Source of the DNA: Bryobacterales bacterium KBS 96
GTDB taxonomy: Bacteria; Acidobacteriota; Terriglobia; Bryobacterales; Bryobacteraceae
DNA length: 64,000 nt
Reading direction: 5' to 3'
NCBI GenBank assembly: GCA_000381625.1
Contig: KB906767.1
Location: 1,404,629-1,468,628, forward strand
Of this stretch, positions 18,168 to 27,401 are shown piece after piece; the stretch's first letter is position 1, and every line of letters starts with the position of its first letter. The notes under the pieces are model-generated. The model made no database searches. It was not told where the DNA came from and saw only the letters and a list, made by a program, of their open reading frames with translations. The position numbers and the translations under genes are program-made.

Positions 18168-19162
18168 ACTCCAGTCTGCAATCACTCATTCAACTTTTCT
18201 TCACGGATCGATTGCTGAAACAAATGGGAGTAAGTCCTCACACGATAGCGGCTTACCGCGACGCCTTCCGCCTGCTGCTCCAATTCGCGTCGGAGCGTCT
18301 CGGCCGCGCACCTTCCAAGTTGCGGATTGAGGACCTTGACGCACCCTTCTTGGCGAAATTCCTTGACTACCTGGAAGAGACTCGTGGCAACTGTACGCGG
18401 ACACGAAATAATCGTTTGGCAGCCCTACATGCCTTTTTTCAATATGTGTCGATCAGTGAACCAACACTTGCGTTGCACTGCCAACGCGTTCTGGCGATCC
18501 CGTCGAAACGGCACGAGCGCGGCCCGGTCTCGTTCCTCACAGAGGAAGAGAGCGCAGCTCTTGTAACAGCACCCAATCTCGACACATGGATCGGAAGACG
18601 CGACAGAGCACTTTTGCTCCTCGCCGCTCAAACGGGCCTTCGCAACACTGAACTCACCTCGCTCCGGCGCCAGGACGTGGAGTTTGGCACCGGTGCGCAC
18701 GTACGCTGTTTTGGAAAGGGCCGCAAGATGAGGTGTACACCGCTACGCCCGGATGTGGTCGCAGTGCTCAAGGAATGGTTGTCCCGTGATGAGCGCAAGC
18801 ACAAGCCAGACGATCCTGTGTTTCCGAGTTCAAATGGAGGGCGAATGAGTGCCGACGCCCTGCAGCGACTGGTCGCCAAACATGTCGGAACTGCTCGCAA
18901 AAAATGCCCATCCCTTTCTGCTAAAAAGGTCACGCCTCATACGCTGCGCCACGGTGCAGCCATGGCCTTGCTTCGTCGTGGCGTGGATCTCAGCGTCATT
19001 GCTCTTTGGCTTGGCCATGAATCAATCGAAACGACCCAGATCTACCTCCACGCAGACATGCAACTCAAGGAGAAAGCCTTATCGCACATCACGCCGTCGA
19101 GCGCTGTGGCTCCTCGCTTCCGGCCAACAGACTCACTGCTAGCCTTTCTGGAGCACTTGTAA
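18164..19162 (+). CDS. RIT tyrosine recombinase C
   Basis: A 332-residue tyrosine recombinase, third of the trio, starting at GTG 18164 behind GGAGGTGAGAA. N-terminal region LIQLFFTDRLLKQMGVSPHT and TRTRNNRLAALHAFFQYVS. Catalytic region: AQTGLRNTELTSLRRQDV (Arg), TPHTLRHGAAMALLRRGVDL (His-Arg), LWLGHESIETTQIYLHAD (second His and Tyr). Closest in style to XerD-like enzymes that use SAM-like arms. Intact; the right terminal repeat follows 69 bases later. Confidence 0.92.
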   Translation: MNSSLQSLIQLFFTDRLLKQMGVSPHTIAAYRDAFRLLLQFASERLGRAPSKLRIEDLDAPFLAKFLDYLEETRGNCTRTRNNRLAALHAFFQYVSISEPTLALHCQRVLAIPSKRHERGPVSFLTEEESAALVTAPNLDTWIGRRDRALLLLAAQTGLRNTELTSLRRQDVEFGTGAHVRCFGKGRKMRCTPLRPDVVAVLKEWLSRDERKHKPDDPVFPSSNGGRMSADALQRLVAKHVGTARKKCPSLSAKKVTPHTLRHGAAMALLRRGVDLSVIALWLGHESIETTQIYLHADMQLKEKALSHITPSSAVAPRFRPTDSLLAFLEHL

Positions 19163-19231
19163 TTATGCCGCGTCACACAATCAACAAAATCAGAGATCCT
19201 TCGTGTCTGGACTGCTTGCACCAATGCTGCT

Positions 19232-19261
19232 CGGCATAATCCGGGAGTCGGCATAACCTTT
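19232..19261 (-). repeat. Right 30-bp terminal inverted repeat of the RIT element
   Basis: Perfect reverse complement of 15852-15881; begins CGGCATAATCCGGGAGTC on the plus strand. Two bases later the interrupted tnpC frame resumes. Confidence 0.95.
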
Positions 19262-19263
19262 GT

Positions 19264-19494
19264 GAGCGTGCCTTGAAACGTGTCGTACTGCATCGCAAGA
19301 ACGCGCTGTTCTATAAAACGATGAACGGCGCGCAGGTTGGCGACCTCTTCATGAGCCTCATCCACACCTGCGAGCTGTGCGGGGCAAACTCTTTTCACTT
19401 TCTGACAGAGTTGCAGAAACACGCAGCCGAGTTGGCGGCTGAACCCGGCAAGTGGATGCCATGGTTGTACCGTGAGACGTTGAACGCTCATTAA
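19264..19494 (+). pseudogene. tnpC: IS66 transposase TnpC, 3' part
   Basis: Continues tnpC after the RIT insertion: ERALKRVVLHRKNALFYKT, then NGAQVGDLFMSLIHTCELCG and a C-terminal WMPWLYRETLNAH. The first residue is the catalytic-region Glu of the typical LDNNAAERALK motif, so the insertion removes the last DDE residue from the 5' part. Joining 15831 to 19264 restores one uninterrupted frame, which shows the event was a clean insertion. Confidence 0.92.
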
Positions 19495-19560
19495 CATACG
19501 ATGGATTCCTGGCTGGCAGGAAAGGACAAGCCGGCGAAAACAAAACCGGAACAATACGAA

Positions 19561-20445
19561 ATGCCTAAAGGGAGCAGCACAAGGATTTTCGCTTTACTTG
19601 CAAGCAGCGCGCCGATAGGCGTCATTCTAAGACGCGGGCCATCCAAGCACGTCTTGGTCCTCAAATGGCACCTCGAAACCGATGCACTGGAGCAGGGGCA
19701 ATGGTTTCACGGGCGGATTTATGAGCGGCGGTGTGATCTGTCCCCTTCCGGTGAGCTGCTCCTGTATTTTGCGGCAAGCTATAAAGAGCCTCTCCGTTCA
19801 TGGACCGCCATCAGCAAGCCACCATATCTGACGGCCCTGGCATTATGGCCCAAAGGGGATGGCTGGGGCGGCGGCGGGTTGTTTGATAGCGAGCTATCCA
19901 TTCAGCTGAATCATCGCCCCGGTGAGGACGTGCTTGCAGATGGATTTCGACTAAAGAAGAACATGCGAGTTCGCTTGTTCGGGGACCGGCCGGGATGGGG
20001 AGAAGATTTTCCAATCTATCACTCTTCGCTGCTACGAAATGGCTGGAACGTTGTGGCTCAGAGCGACGACGCAAAACCCGACTGGAAGGCACAGGTCGTT
20101 TGGAGATTCAAGGAGCCCATCCTTTACGAAAAGACTGCGAATGGTAGCCAACGCTTGCAGATGCTGATTAAAGGAGTGAATCAGAAGAACGACGCCTGGT
20201 ATTGGCTGGACTACAACGTACTGGATGAGCACGGCGCGGTCCTGTTTTCACTGCCGCGAGCCGATTGGGCCCACTGGGACGGTAGTGGGGATCTGCTGTT
20301 TGCGAAAGATGGGAAGCTATTCCGGTTGAAGAAGGACTCTCTGACACTCCAAAGCGCAGTTAGTGGGGCGTCGAAGCAAATCGCTGATCTCAACGCCCTC
20401 AAATTCGAAGCAAAATCTGCTCCCGCCGAGGCAATCAAATGGTGA
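19561..20445 (+). CDS. Conserved protein of unknown function
   Basis: About 294 residues from ATG 19561 (an in-frame ATG at 19501 would add 20 residues). Motifs: APIGVILRRGPSKHVLVLKW, GQWFHGRIYERRCDLSPSGE, PYLTALALWPKGDGWGGGG, LNHRPGEDVLADGF, WAHWDGSGDLLFAKDGKLFRL. I recall similar proteins scattered across soil bacteria, without an assigned function. The final block looks like a WD/PQQ-like propeller strand. No signal peptide or membrane segment. It lies between IS66 and another IS remnant at the right end of the island, so it may be cargo. Confidence 0.75.
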   Translation: MPKGSSTRIFALLASSAPIGVILRRGPSKHVLVLKWHLETDALEQGQWFHGRIYERRCDLSPSGELLLYFAASYKEPLRSWTAISKPPYLTALALWPKGDGWGGGGLFDSELSIQLNHRPGEDVLADGFRLKKNMRVRLFGDRPGWGEDFPIYHSSLLRNGWNVVAQSDDAKPDWKAQVVWRFKEPILYEKTANGSQRLQMLIKGVNQKNDAWYWLDYNVLDEHGAVLFSLPRADWAHWDGSGDLLFAKDGKLFRLKKDSLTLQSAVSGASKQIADLNALKFEAKSAPAEAIKW

Positions 20446-20490
20446 CTGGCGGCTTCGAGTCGCCGACCCTGATGTCTTCTGAGCACGCAG

Positions 20491-20507
20491 GCTTGCCGAA
20501 AACTCAC
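20491..20507 (+). repeat. IS terminal repeat
   Basis: GCTTGCCGAAAACTCAC, the exact reverse complement of 12776-12792. It overlaps the transposase stop codon, so it marks the outer end of this IS copy. Confidence 0.65.
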
Positions 20508-21384
20508 GCCCGGTGCTCGTAGCGATGGTGCAGACCACCAACCTCCGGTATCGCAACAATCGGGCCCACTCCGAGCGATTGCACAGCCCGCGCTTGAGGA
20601 CAATCTTTGTCCAGAGCCAAGTGAGTTCGGGTCCGATGATAGTAATCGGCATAAGTTCGCAGATGGCGTCTCAAACTGTGTTCGTTAAACACGATCAAAT
20701 GGTCCAAGCACTCCCGGCGAATGCTGTCAATCAGGCGCTCAATATGCGCCCTTTGCCAGGCGAACGTGGCGCTGATAGCACTTGCTCGATGCCCATCGCC
20801 TTCACCTGCTCGACGAACTCATGGCCGAAGATACGATCGCGATCACGCAATAAATAGCGCGGTGCACTCTCCCACGGAAACGCCTCTCGAAGCTGATGAG
20901 CAGTCCACTCCGCTGTGGGATGTGCTGTGACTGCGAAGTGAACGATGCGACGCAGCTCGTGCGCCAGCACGAGGAACACGTATAAGATTTGAAACCGAAT
21001 GGTCGGGACACTGAAAAAATCTACCGAAACCAAGCTCTCGAGATGGTTCTCCAGGAACGTTCGCCAGGTTTGTGAGGGTGGCTTTCGGCTGCGCACCAGG
21101 TACTTGCTCATGCTCGTTTCGCTGATGTCGATACCAAGCTTCAGGAACTCTCCGTGAACATGCGGTGCGCCCCAGCCAGGATTTTCTCTGCTCATGCGGC
21201 CGATGAGTGCGCGAAGCTCCGCTGATATCGCGGGCGTCCCGGCTTGCCTCGCCGCACTTTCCAGGTCCAGAACCTCCGGAGTGCATTCCGATGCCAGGCA
21301 ATAACCGTGTCGGGCTTGACGATCTTCAATGCCGAGCGCCACTCCGCCCAATGTCGAACGAAACAGCTTATGGAACGTGTGCAA
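20504..21384 (-). pseudogene. Integrase-core IS transposase, frameshifted
   Basis: Minus-strand transposase in two frames. 20731-21384 holds the N-terminal part (LRALIGRMSRENPGWGAPHVHGEF, VSVDFFSVPTIRFQILYVFLVLAHELRR with the first Asp, YLLRDRDRIFGHEFVEQVKAMG with the second). 20504-20707 holds the C-terminal part (DHLIVFNEHSLRRHLRTYADYY, GGLHHRYEHRA). The catalytic Glu region (IGSIRRECLDH in intact relatives) falls at the frameshift near 20710-20740. The sequence GCTTGCCGAAAACTCAC at 20491-20507 looks like the terminal repeat of the element. Confidence 0.85.
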
Positions 21385-21910
21385 CCTTCATCATCTCAAT
21401 CAGTTCGACTTTTACGAGAACGACAGTTGTTTCGAATAGCAGGGCAACCCGGAACTGAACTCAGCCGAGCGTCAGGTCGCGGCCGGCTATAGTCCTTTTT
21501 CTCAAACTAACGTGACGTAATGGAGTGCTCGCGTAATCAGCCGCGCTCATACATCCAGTTCACGAAGTGCGGTGCAACGTTGAAATATTCATGGCAGGAA
21601 TAACTCGATGGTGCCGATCCTTTACAGCCGCGTCTGACTGTCAGCACCTGCATTGGGCCCTCCCATATATTGCAAGCGACATACGCCCGCTTCCATTCCG
21701 CTGTGCATCAAGCCAGGTATTTGCGAGCCACAACCCCAGGTTTTCGGTCGTCGGCCGAAAGGTTGAACGGAACAGGTTCGCGATGCATTGTGCGGCAGCG
21801 CTCTTGATAATGATGCATTGTGCAGCGTTGCTATCCGTTTTCCCCACAAAAGTCCCCACAGTGTGCAAAAAATGGCGAGAACACGCACTCGCAAGCTGTT
21901 GAAAACAAAG
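21385..21910. other. Right edge of the 16-kb island, no intact gene
   Basis: No recognisable intact gene. The right part encodes, on the plus strand, VFPTKVPTVCKKW (near 21836-21875), which resembles the tail of the integrase genes that sit beside tRNA sites; the 18-bp repeat of 6123-6140 recurs at 21843-21860. This looks like integrase debris abutting the second attachment copy. Confidence 0.45.
21843..21860 (+). repeat. 18-bp repeat, second copy
   Basis: CCCACAAAAGTCCCCACA, identical to 6123-6140 and in the same orientation, 50 bases before the second tRNA-Asn fragment. Confidence 0.85.
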
Positions 21911-22458
<548 letters not shown>

Positions 22459-23553
22459 TTGCCCGAACTCGTAAATAACAAAAATACCAGTGTTGAGGCC
22501 CATATCGAGCTGGCTGAAGCGAGATTTCTTCAATGGAACAGGGCGGAATTTCGGGATGAATACGATCGCAGAGCCAGAGAGCTGGAATTCAAGCACTGGG
22601 ACACTGCTAGTACCGGCCGAGCGCTCCCAAGTATCCAACTCCACTGCGAGCTTCTCGCCAACCAGTGCAGGAAGCGAATTGCCTTCTACGCCGACATGGC
22701 GCGAACGACACGCAATTCCGAGATGCTTTCGAAAGAGCGGTTGGATCAATTCAGACAGCGCATCAGAACGTCAGTTGGCGCCTCGATCGGATCACTGCGA
22801 GGTCGTATGTTGCGTGCAGCAAATGCATCCGCCTCCCATATGCCGAACGAGCGAAGGTTTACGCAATTGAGATCGGAAATTCTCGACACCGTCACGACCG
22901 AATTGAGCGTACTCGCAGCGGAGGCTAAGCTAATGCACGCCCTGAGCGGTAGCGCGGCGGCTGGAGTTGGAGATGAGGAGAAAAAATGTGCGCGCGATCA
23001 GAACTCAGACGCATCCTCGTCGGAAGCCGACGCGTCGAGCTCGCGGTTCAATGAGCAGAAAGCGGCGAACTGGCCCGCTTCTCAGACCGGCGCTCAAATG
23101 TGCCCACCTAAGCAAGAGGGGAGCAGCCCAAGCGCCGCGACTGGCCCCGCTATGCTGCTTACGGCCGATGATGAGGCGACAGTAGCTGCAGACGCTCAGA
23201 GTCTCCCCTCGCGTTCTTTTGAAGCCACCGAACCGGACTCGCCCATTCTTCACAATAGTGGCGCAACTAAATCGGCAGAGCCGAGCTGCCCTAAACGAAG
23301 ACGCGGCGCCGGGAGGATCGAGCGAGTCGGGCAGCGGTTGTCAATGCGAGTTTACGCCCCGCTTGCCGCCCGTCGTGTAGAAGAATATCTGCAATCGAAG
23401 TCCATCTACCAAAGCGAGTTTGCGACCCAAATCGGCACAACGGACCGGACCCTTCGTCGCTTCCGGGCGACAGGCGAGATCAACCGAAATCTGCTCGATA
23501 AAATCGCAAGCGCGATGGGCACTACCAGGGAAGAGCTCATAAAACCGGATTAG
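22459..23553 (+). CDS. HTH-tailed protein of unknown function
   Basis: About 364 residues. Proposed start is TTG 22459, 8 bases after GGAGG; GTG 22426 is an alternative without a ribosome site. The N-terminal 175 residues are helical (AEARFLQWNRAEFRDEYDRR, CRKRIAFYADMARTTRNSEM). A low-complexity Ser/Ala/Glu linker follows at about 180-295. The C-terminal 70 residues hold a Cro/XRE-like helix-turn-helix: YAPLAARRVEEYLQSKSIYQ then SEFATQIGTTDRTLRRF and NRNLLDKIASAMGTTREEL. It leads a plus-strand gene set with primase-like functions, so it may be a regulator or initiator. Confidence 0.75.
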   Translation: MPELVNNKNTSVEAHIELAEARFLQWNRAEFRDEYDRRARELEFKHWDTASTGRALPSIQLHCELLANQCRKRIAFYADMARTTRNSEMLSKERLDQFRQRIRTSVGASIGSLRGRMLRAANASASHMPNERRFTQLRSEILDTVTTELSVLAAEAKLMHALSGSAAAGVGDEEKKCARDQNSDASSSEADASSSRFNEQKAANWPASQTGAQMCPPKQEGSSPSAATGPAMLLTADDEATVAADAQSLPSRSFEATEPDSPILHNSGATKSAEPSCPKRRRGAGRIERVGQRLSMRVYAPLAARRVEEYLQSKSIYQSEFATQIGTTDRTLRRFRATGEINRNLLDKIASAMGTTREELIKPD

Positions 23554-23573
23554 GAGTCGCTCGTTCCCCCTGA

Positions 23574-23629
23574 ATTTGTCCGAAATTTGTCCGGTTCTCT
23601 TCCGAAATTCTTCCGAAACATTTCCGGTC
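23574..23629 (+). promoter_or_regulatory. Cluster of TTTGTCCGAAA / CTTCCGAAA repeats
   Basis: Five short related units occur in 56 bases: TTTGTCCGAAA, TTTGTCCGGTT, CTTCCGAAATT, CTTCCGAAACA, TTTCCGGTCA. They are spaced about one helical turn and lie between the HTH gene and the AlpA-like gene. They look like operator sites or short iterons. Confidence 0.5.
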
Positions 23630-23672
23630 ACTTGTGTTTCGCGGTCTCCCCTTCCGCCGGCAGACTGTAAAC

Positions 23673-23909
23673 ATGATGAAAAAAGAGCAGCCCTGCCAGC
23701 TCGGGAGCGCGGCATATTCGGCTATAGAGCACCTTCTCACCGAGAATGAAGTTGCCCGGATCCTCGGCGTCTCAGTCGCAACTATCAGGCGGCGCCGACT
23801 ATTCCGCCAACCTCCTACCTTTATCAAAATCGGCGCTGCCGTCAGGTACCACCCGAAATCCGTAGAACTCCTGATACAAAGCAGCGAGCAGAAAGTAAAG
23901 GAGCGGTAA
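23673..23909 (+). CDS. AlpA/excisionase-like helix-turn-helix protein
   Basis: A 78-residue protein from ATG 23673 (ATGATG). The MerR/AlpA-type winged helix is clear: EHLLTENEVARILGVSVATIRRRRLFRQ then PPTFIKIGAAVRYHPKSVELLI. Such proteins regulate integrase or excision in P4-like and PICI satellites, or act as excisionases. It precedes the zinc-finger gene by four bases, in an operon-like run. Confidence 0.85.
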   Translation: MMKKEQPCQLGSAAYSAIEHLLTENEVARILGVSVATIRRRRLFRQPPTFIKIGAAVRYHPKSVELLIQSSEQKVKER

Positions 23910-23913
23910 CCCG

Positions 23914-24252
23914 ATGTTCGAACCGCAGATTCGACTCACCGAGCGCGAAGTCTCCTGCTACTATCACGCTCGCGTACCGAAGTTGAAACGTTCCCCGTCC
24001 CGCTGGCGAGGGCCATGTCCCATTCACGCCGGGAAAGACGACAATTTTGCCGTTGATCCCAAAACCGGTTTGTGGTTCTGTCATTCGCAGTGCAGCCGCG
24101 GCGGCGACATCTTTGACCTTGAGGCTCACCTTTCTGGCGGTGATTTCCGAGCTTGTAAGGCTCGCGTTTTCTCGCTTGTCGGCCGGGCCGAAAGGGCCGC
24201 AAATGCCGCATTCCGCCGGAGCGTAAGAGGTAATCGCAATGGCTGGCTCTGA
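23914..24252 (+). CDS. CHC2 zinc-finger protein (primase-type)
   Basis: A 112-residue protein whose C-P-I-H (C35, H38) and FCHSQC (C56, C60) residues form a DnaG-like CHC2 zinc site: RWRGPCPIHAGKDDNFAVDP, then GLWFCHSQCSRGGDIFDLEAHL. It is the DNA-binding half of a primase, encoded apart from its TOPRIM partner: the next gene, overlapping by 14 bases, supplies the TOPRIM domain. Together they likely form a two-chain primase for element replication. Confidence 0.88.
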   Translation: MFEPQIRLTEREVSCYYHARVPKLKRSPSRWRGPCPIHAGKDDNFAVDPKTGLWFCHSQCSRGGDIFDLEAHLSGGDFRACKARVFSLVGRAERAANAAFRRSVRGNRNGWL

Positions 24253-26506
24253 CAAGAGAGCGCAGCCTTGGCGCGAAGTTGCCCGGTACGCTTACGTTGA
24301 CGAACACGGCGCTCTACTTTCGGAGGTGATTCGACTCCAGCGGGCCGACGGCACTAAACGTTTTATCCAGCAACGGCCCAGCGGAGTGGAGGCCGCGGGT
24401 ACGACGGATTCATCGGTTGCTGGCGGAGTGCCCACCGGCGGTATTGTGCTTGGGCTGAGTGCAGGGAAATACTCCCGAGATAAGAACGCCGAGCGCCGGA
24501 CTGGAAAGCCTATTTTCAAACGCGTAGAAAACGAGGGGGCAATCGAGATCGGCGAACCAGTATATTCCTTTCGCGAGTGTCGCCGGGTTTTATATCATCT
24601 GGACTCACTACTCTCCGCCGATGTGGTTTACCTCCCTGAAGGCGAAAAGGACGTTCATACGCTCGAGGCCTGGGGCGTAACTGCTTCATGCAATTCCGGC
24701 GGCGCCGGAAGTAGCGAGCTGTACGGAGAATGGGGCCCTGTTTTCAACGGAAAACACGTCAACATTCTCCCTGACAACGACGAACCCGGACGAAAGCATG
24801 CGCTCAGAGTGGCTGAAATCTTGTTGCCGGTCGCCGCAAGCGTTCGAATTGTTGAATTGCCCGACCTGCCCGAGAAAGGCGATATTAGCGACTGGCGGGA
24901 TCAGGGTGGCACGCCCGAAAACCTTCAGGAGTTAGTGAATGCGTCGCCGGCCTTGGATGTAAACGCTATCCAGGAATTGCGCGCGAGATGGGGCCTGGAG
25001 GATAAAAAGCATAACTCCGGCGCGAGCGCCGGGGATGAAAGTTGGCCAGCACCGGCTGCATTGCAAAGCGAACTGCCGCCCGTGGAGCCATTTGTTGAGG
25101 ATCTGCTCCCTGTTTCCTTTCGTGACTTCGTTCGAGATGTCGCTTACCGCATGCAGGTCGCTATCGATTTTGCGGCAGCCATCATGATTCTTTGCCTTGC
25201 CGGAGTTGTAAACCGGCGAGCAGTCATACAGCCGAAAGCGCTCGATTATAGTTGGAGGATTGTTCCCAATCTCTGGGGCGCGATCATTGCGCCTCCGGGC
25301 CTGCTCAAGAGCCCTTTGATCCACGCTATTACTCGGCCATTAATTCAGATTCAAGCTGATTACCTGAGTGAATACCAAAACCTCCGAACTGCGTTCGCGC
25401 TCGCGAAAGAGGCGTTTGACTTGCGGGTCGCGGCCTGGAAGGAACTGTACAAATCATCTGCCAAGATGAACAGGGCTATCCCGCCTCGGCCAGACGGCGA
25501 ACCTGTCGAACCGAAATTACGACGACTCGTACTGAATGATGCCACATTCGAAGCCACACACGTCACGATGAGCGAAAACCCGGCAGGCATTCTGGTTATC
25601 CGCGACGAACTTCCGGGCTGGTGGGCCCAGCTCGACCGCCCCGGCCGTGAGGGGGAGCGCGCCTTTTGCCTCGAGGCCTGGAACGGCAACACAGGGTTCA
25701 CGACGGATCGTATCGGCCGCGGCATGATCCACGTTCCGGCGTGCTGCATGTCCATGCTAGGGGGCATTCAACCGGCACGGCTGCGGTCTTATCTGGGCGA
25801 TGCGTTAAGGGATGGGCCGGCTAACGACGGCCTTATTCAGCGCTTTCAGGTGATTGTTTACCCAGACACGAATCTCGACTGGGAATACGTGGATCAGCAA
25901 CCACGCTCCACGGCAGAAAACATAGTAGGACAAGTACTTCGAACCCTGGTGGATCTCGATCCTCTATATCCCGTGCAACTCCGCTTCGCCGCTGATGCAC
26001 AATCTTTATTCGTAGAATGGCTGGCGGAATTAGAACATGAGTTGCGCAGCGACGATCTGCATCCAGCAGTAATTGCTCATCTGAGTAAATACAGAAGCCT
26101 GATGCCAAGTTTGGCGGCGCTTTTCGAGTTGGCTGACTGGGCTGCCGTCGGCAAAGGCAAACTGGAGTGCGTTTCGCTCGAGAATACGAAAAGAGCCGCC
26201 GCAATGTGCGCTTACCTTGAATCGCACGCTCGGCGTGTTTACTCATGCGTTACAACGCCGCAAATGCGATCGGCTCAAGAGCTGGCCGAGAAGATTAAAA
26301 AGCGGAAAATTGGCACTGAAGGGACGTTCTCATGCCGCGAGGTCTACCTGAAGGGCTGGGCCGGTCTTGACACGCCGGAGCTCGTCAGGCAAGCGGCGGA
26401 AGTGTTAACCGACGCTTACTGGATTCGGCCTGTTGCCGATGAACCGGGACCCATGGGCGGGCGCGCCAGCGAGCGATTCGAGATTAATCCGGCGGTGCGG
26501 CCATGA
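24239..26506 (+). CDS. TOPRIM and DUF3987 helicase-like replication protein
   Basis: A 755-residue protein. Residues about 125-220 form a TOPRIM fold: VVYLPEGEKDVHTLEAWGV (the Glu), NSGGAGSSELYG, and HVNILPDNDEPGRKHALRVAE (the D-x-D pair). Residues about 290-740 match DUF3987, a virus/plasmid-type P-loop helicase-like domain, with APPGLLKSPLIHAI as the likely nucleotide loop and LVIRDELPGWW as the acidic (Walker B-like) stretch. With the CHC2 protein it would prime and unwind DNA of the resident element. It overlaps the next gene by ATGA. Intact; no signal of decay. Confidence 0.88.
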   Translation: MAGSDKRAQPWREVARYAYVDEHGALLSEVIRLQRADGTKRFIQQRPSGVEAAGTTDSSVAGGVPTGGIVLGLSAGKYSRDKNAERRTGKPIFKRVENEGAIEIGEPVYSFRECRRVLYHLDSLLSADVVYLPEGEKDVHTLEAWGVTASCNSGGAGSSELYGEWGPVFNGKHVNILPDNDEPGRKHALRVAEILLPVAASVRIVELPDLPEKGDISDWRDQGGTPENLQELVNASPALDVNAIQELRARWGLEDKKHNSGASAGDESWPAPAALQSELPPVEPFVEDLLPVSFRDFVRDVAYRMQVAIDFAAAIMILCLAGVVNRRAVIQPKALDYSWRIVPNLWGAIIAPPGLLKSPLIHAITRPLIQIQADYLSEYQNLRTAFALAKEAFDLRVAAWKELYKSSAKMNRAIPPRPDGEPVEPKLRRLVLNDATFEATHVTMSENPAGILVIRDELPGWWAQLDRPGREGERAFCLEAWNGNTGFTTDRIGRGMIHVPACCMSMLGGIQPARLRSYLGDALRDGPANDGLIQRFQVIVYPDTNLDWEYVDQQPRSTAENIVGQVLRTLVDLDPLYPVQLRFAADAQSLFVEWLAELEHELRSDDLHPAVIAHLSKYRSLMPSLAALFELADWAAVGKGKLECVSLENTKRAAAMCAYLESHARRVYSCVTTPQMRSAQELAEKIKKRKIGTEGTFSCREVYLKGWAGLDTPELVRQAAEVLTDAYWIRPVADEPGPMGGRASERFEINPAVRP

Positions 26507-26943
26507 GTCAGCGATCCAGCGTGATGCGATGGCTTGATTGGCAGCTCCCGATCTCTCGAAAAAACCCGGAAGTCGAGCCTACAAAACCATCAAAACCGGG
26601 TTTTGAAGGTTTTGATGGTTCCATTCCGGGAGATTCTGAAAAGATGCGGCCCGCAGGAGCCACCATGCAGCCGGCCGAGAACCCGCTACATCCAGGGCCG
26701 AAGCTTGGTTCTGTAGGTTTTGATGGTCCCCACCAACGACAATTCCCAAAGATAGCGGGATCGAAAGTATCAAAGCTGCCGGACGTGACGCCATTTCAAA
26801 AATCGTTTTTCGATGAGCTTGCTCAAATTCCGGCTGAGACCCTGCCCGAACTTCACGAAAAAGCTCGGGGGAAACCTCGAGAATGTATTGAGGCTTATTG
26901 GCGTTGGAAATTGGCAACTCAGAGCGATGCTCCTGGTGAGTAA
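26503..26943 (+). CDS. Small protein with embedded inverted DNA repeat
   Basis: A 146-residue protein, function unknown. The middle part is poor in structure (EPTKPSKPGFEGFDGS); the C-terminal 50 residues are helical (PFQKSFFDELAQIPAETLPE then LHEKARGKPRECIEAYWRWK). The start overlaps the stop of the helicase-like gene. The DNA coding the PSKPGFEGFDG part is a perfect 13-bp inverted repeat (26585-26597 and 26608-26620), and a third copy of the same motif lies at 26712-26727, so this stretch may have been shaped by DNA function rather than by the protein. Confidence 0.65.
   Translation: MSQRSSVMRWLDWQLPISRKNPEVEPTKPSKPGFEGFDGSIPGDSEKMRPAGATMQPAENPLHPGPKLGSVGFDGPHQRQFPKIAGSKVSKLPDVTPFQKSFFDELAQIPAETLPELHEKARGKPRECIEAYWRWKLATQSDAPGE
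26585..26620. repeat. Inverted repeat AACCATCAAAACC inside the 146-aa gene
   Basis: Perfect 13-bp arms (AACCATCAAAACC at 26585-26597; GGTTTTGATGGTT at 26608-26620) with a 10-base loop. Related motif copies: TGTAGGTTTTGATGGT at 26712-26727 and a second hairpin at 27357-27401. Confidence 0.85.
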
Positions 26944-27356
26944 CATTCGCTAATCAGTGCCCGATTTCCGAAACCGACAATACTGCTGTCGATGGAGTGG
27001 GATCTCAACGCGCCTGGCGTACGGTTGGAAATGCGTATTGCTTACAAGCATGTGCGCATCACAGGCTATTACGATCCCACTCCTTCGTGAGTTACCGATG
27101 CGGAAGCGAGATCGGCCGCCTCATTTTAAAATAAGACTATGTTCTGGCCGTCGTCCGTGGCTGTCAGCAACAGTATATAACCGATTGAGCCGACGACGCA
27201 CGACAATGATCGTGGCTGCGCGCGGCTGATCACGTATGTGTCTAATTTGAGCTGGTCAGGCACAAATGCCGACGAGAATCGACTTCCATCAGCGCCGTCC
27301 ATGCGGTGATGAAAGACTCTCGGTAGCACGTATCTTTTGAAAGCACGCATAGGGGA

Positions 27357-27401
27357 TACCTACAAAACCATCAGAACCACCCTTTGTAGGTTTTGTAGGT
27401 A
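27357..27401. repeat. Second hairpin of the GGTTTTG(A/T)(T/A)GGT motif
   Basis: TACCTACAAAACC (27357-27369) pairs with GGTTTTGTAGGTA (27389-27401) over a 19-base loop. The inner loop also contains ACCATCAGAACC-like sequence, so the motif is repeated again. Same family as 26585-26620. Confidence 0.85.

Larger units (their letters stand above)
15832..19263 (+). mobile_element. RIT element (recombinases in trio) inserted in IS66 tnpC
   Basis: A 3432-bp insertion between codon GCA (ends 15831) and GAG (starts 19264) of tnpC. It carries three overlapping tyrosine-recombinase genes, the definition of a RIT element. Its ends bear perfect 30-bp inverted repeats at 15852-15881 and 19232-19261. The left repeat is preceded by an 18-bp palindrome (15832-15849) plus TC; the right is followed by only GT before tnpC resumes. 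No target duplication is obvious. The three genes appear intact, so the element may still be mobile. Confidence 0.9.

Noticed and set aside
23574-23629. CRISPR array
   Set aside because: Units are about 10 bases and imperfect, without 25-40-base spacers; no cas genes nearby.
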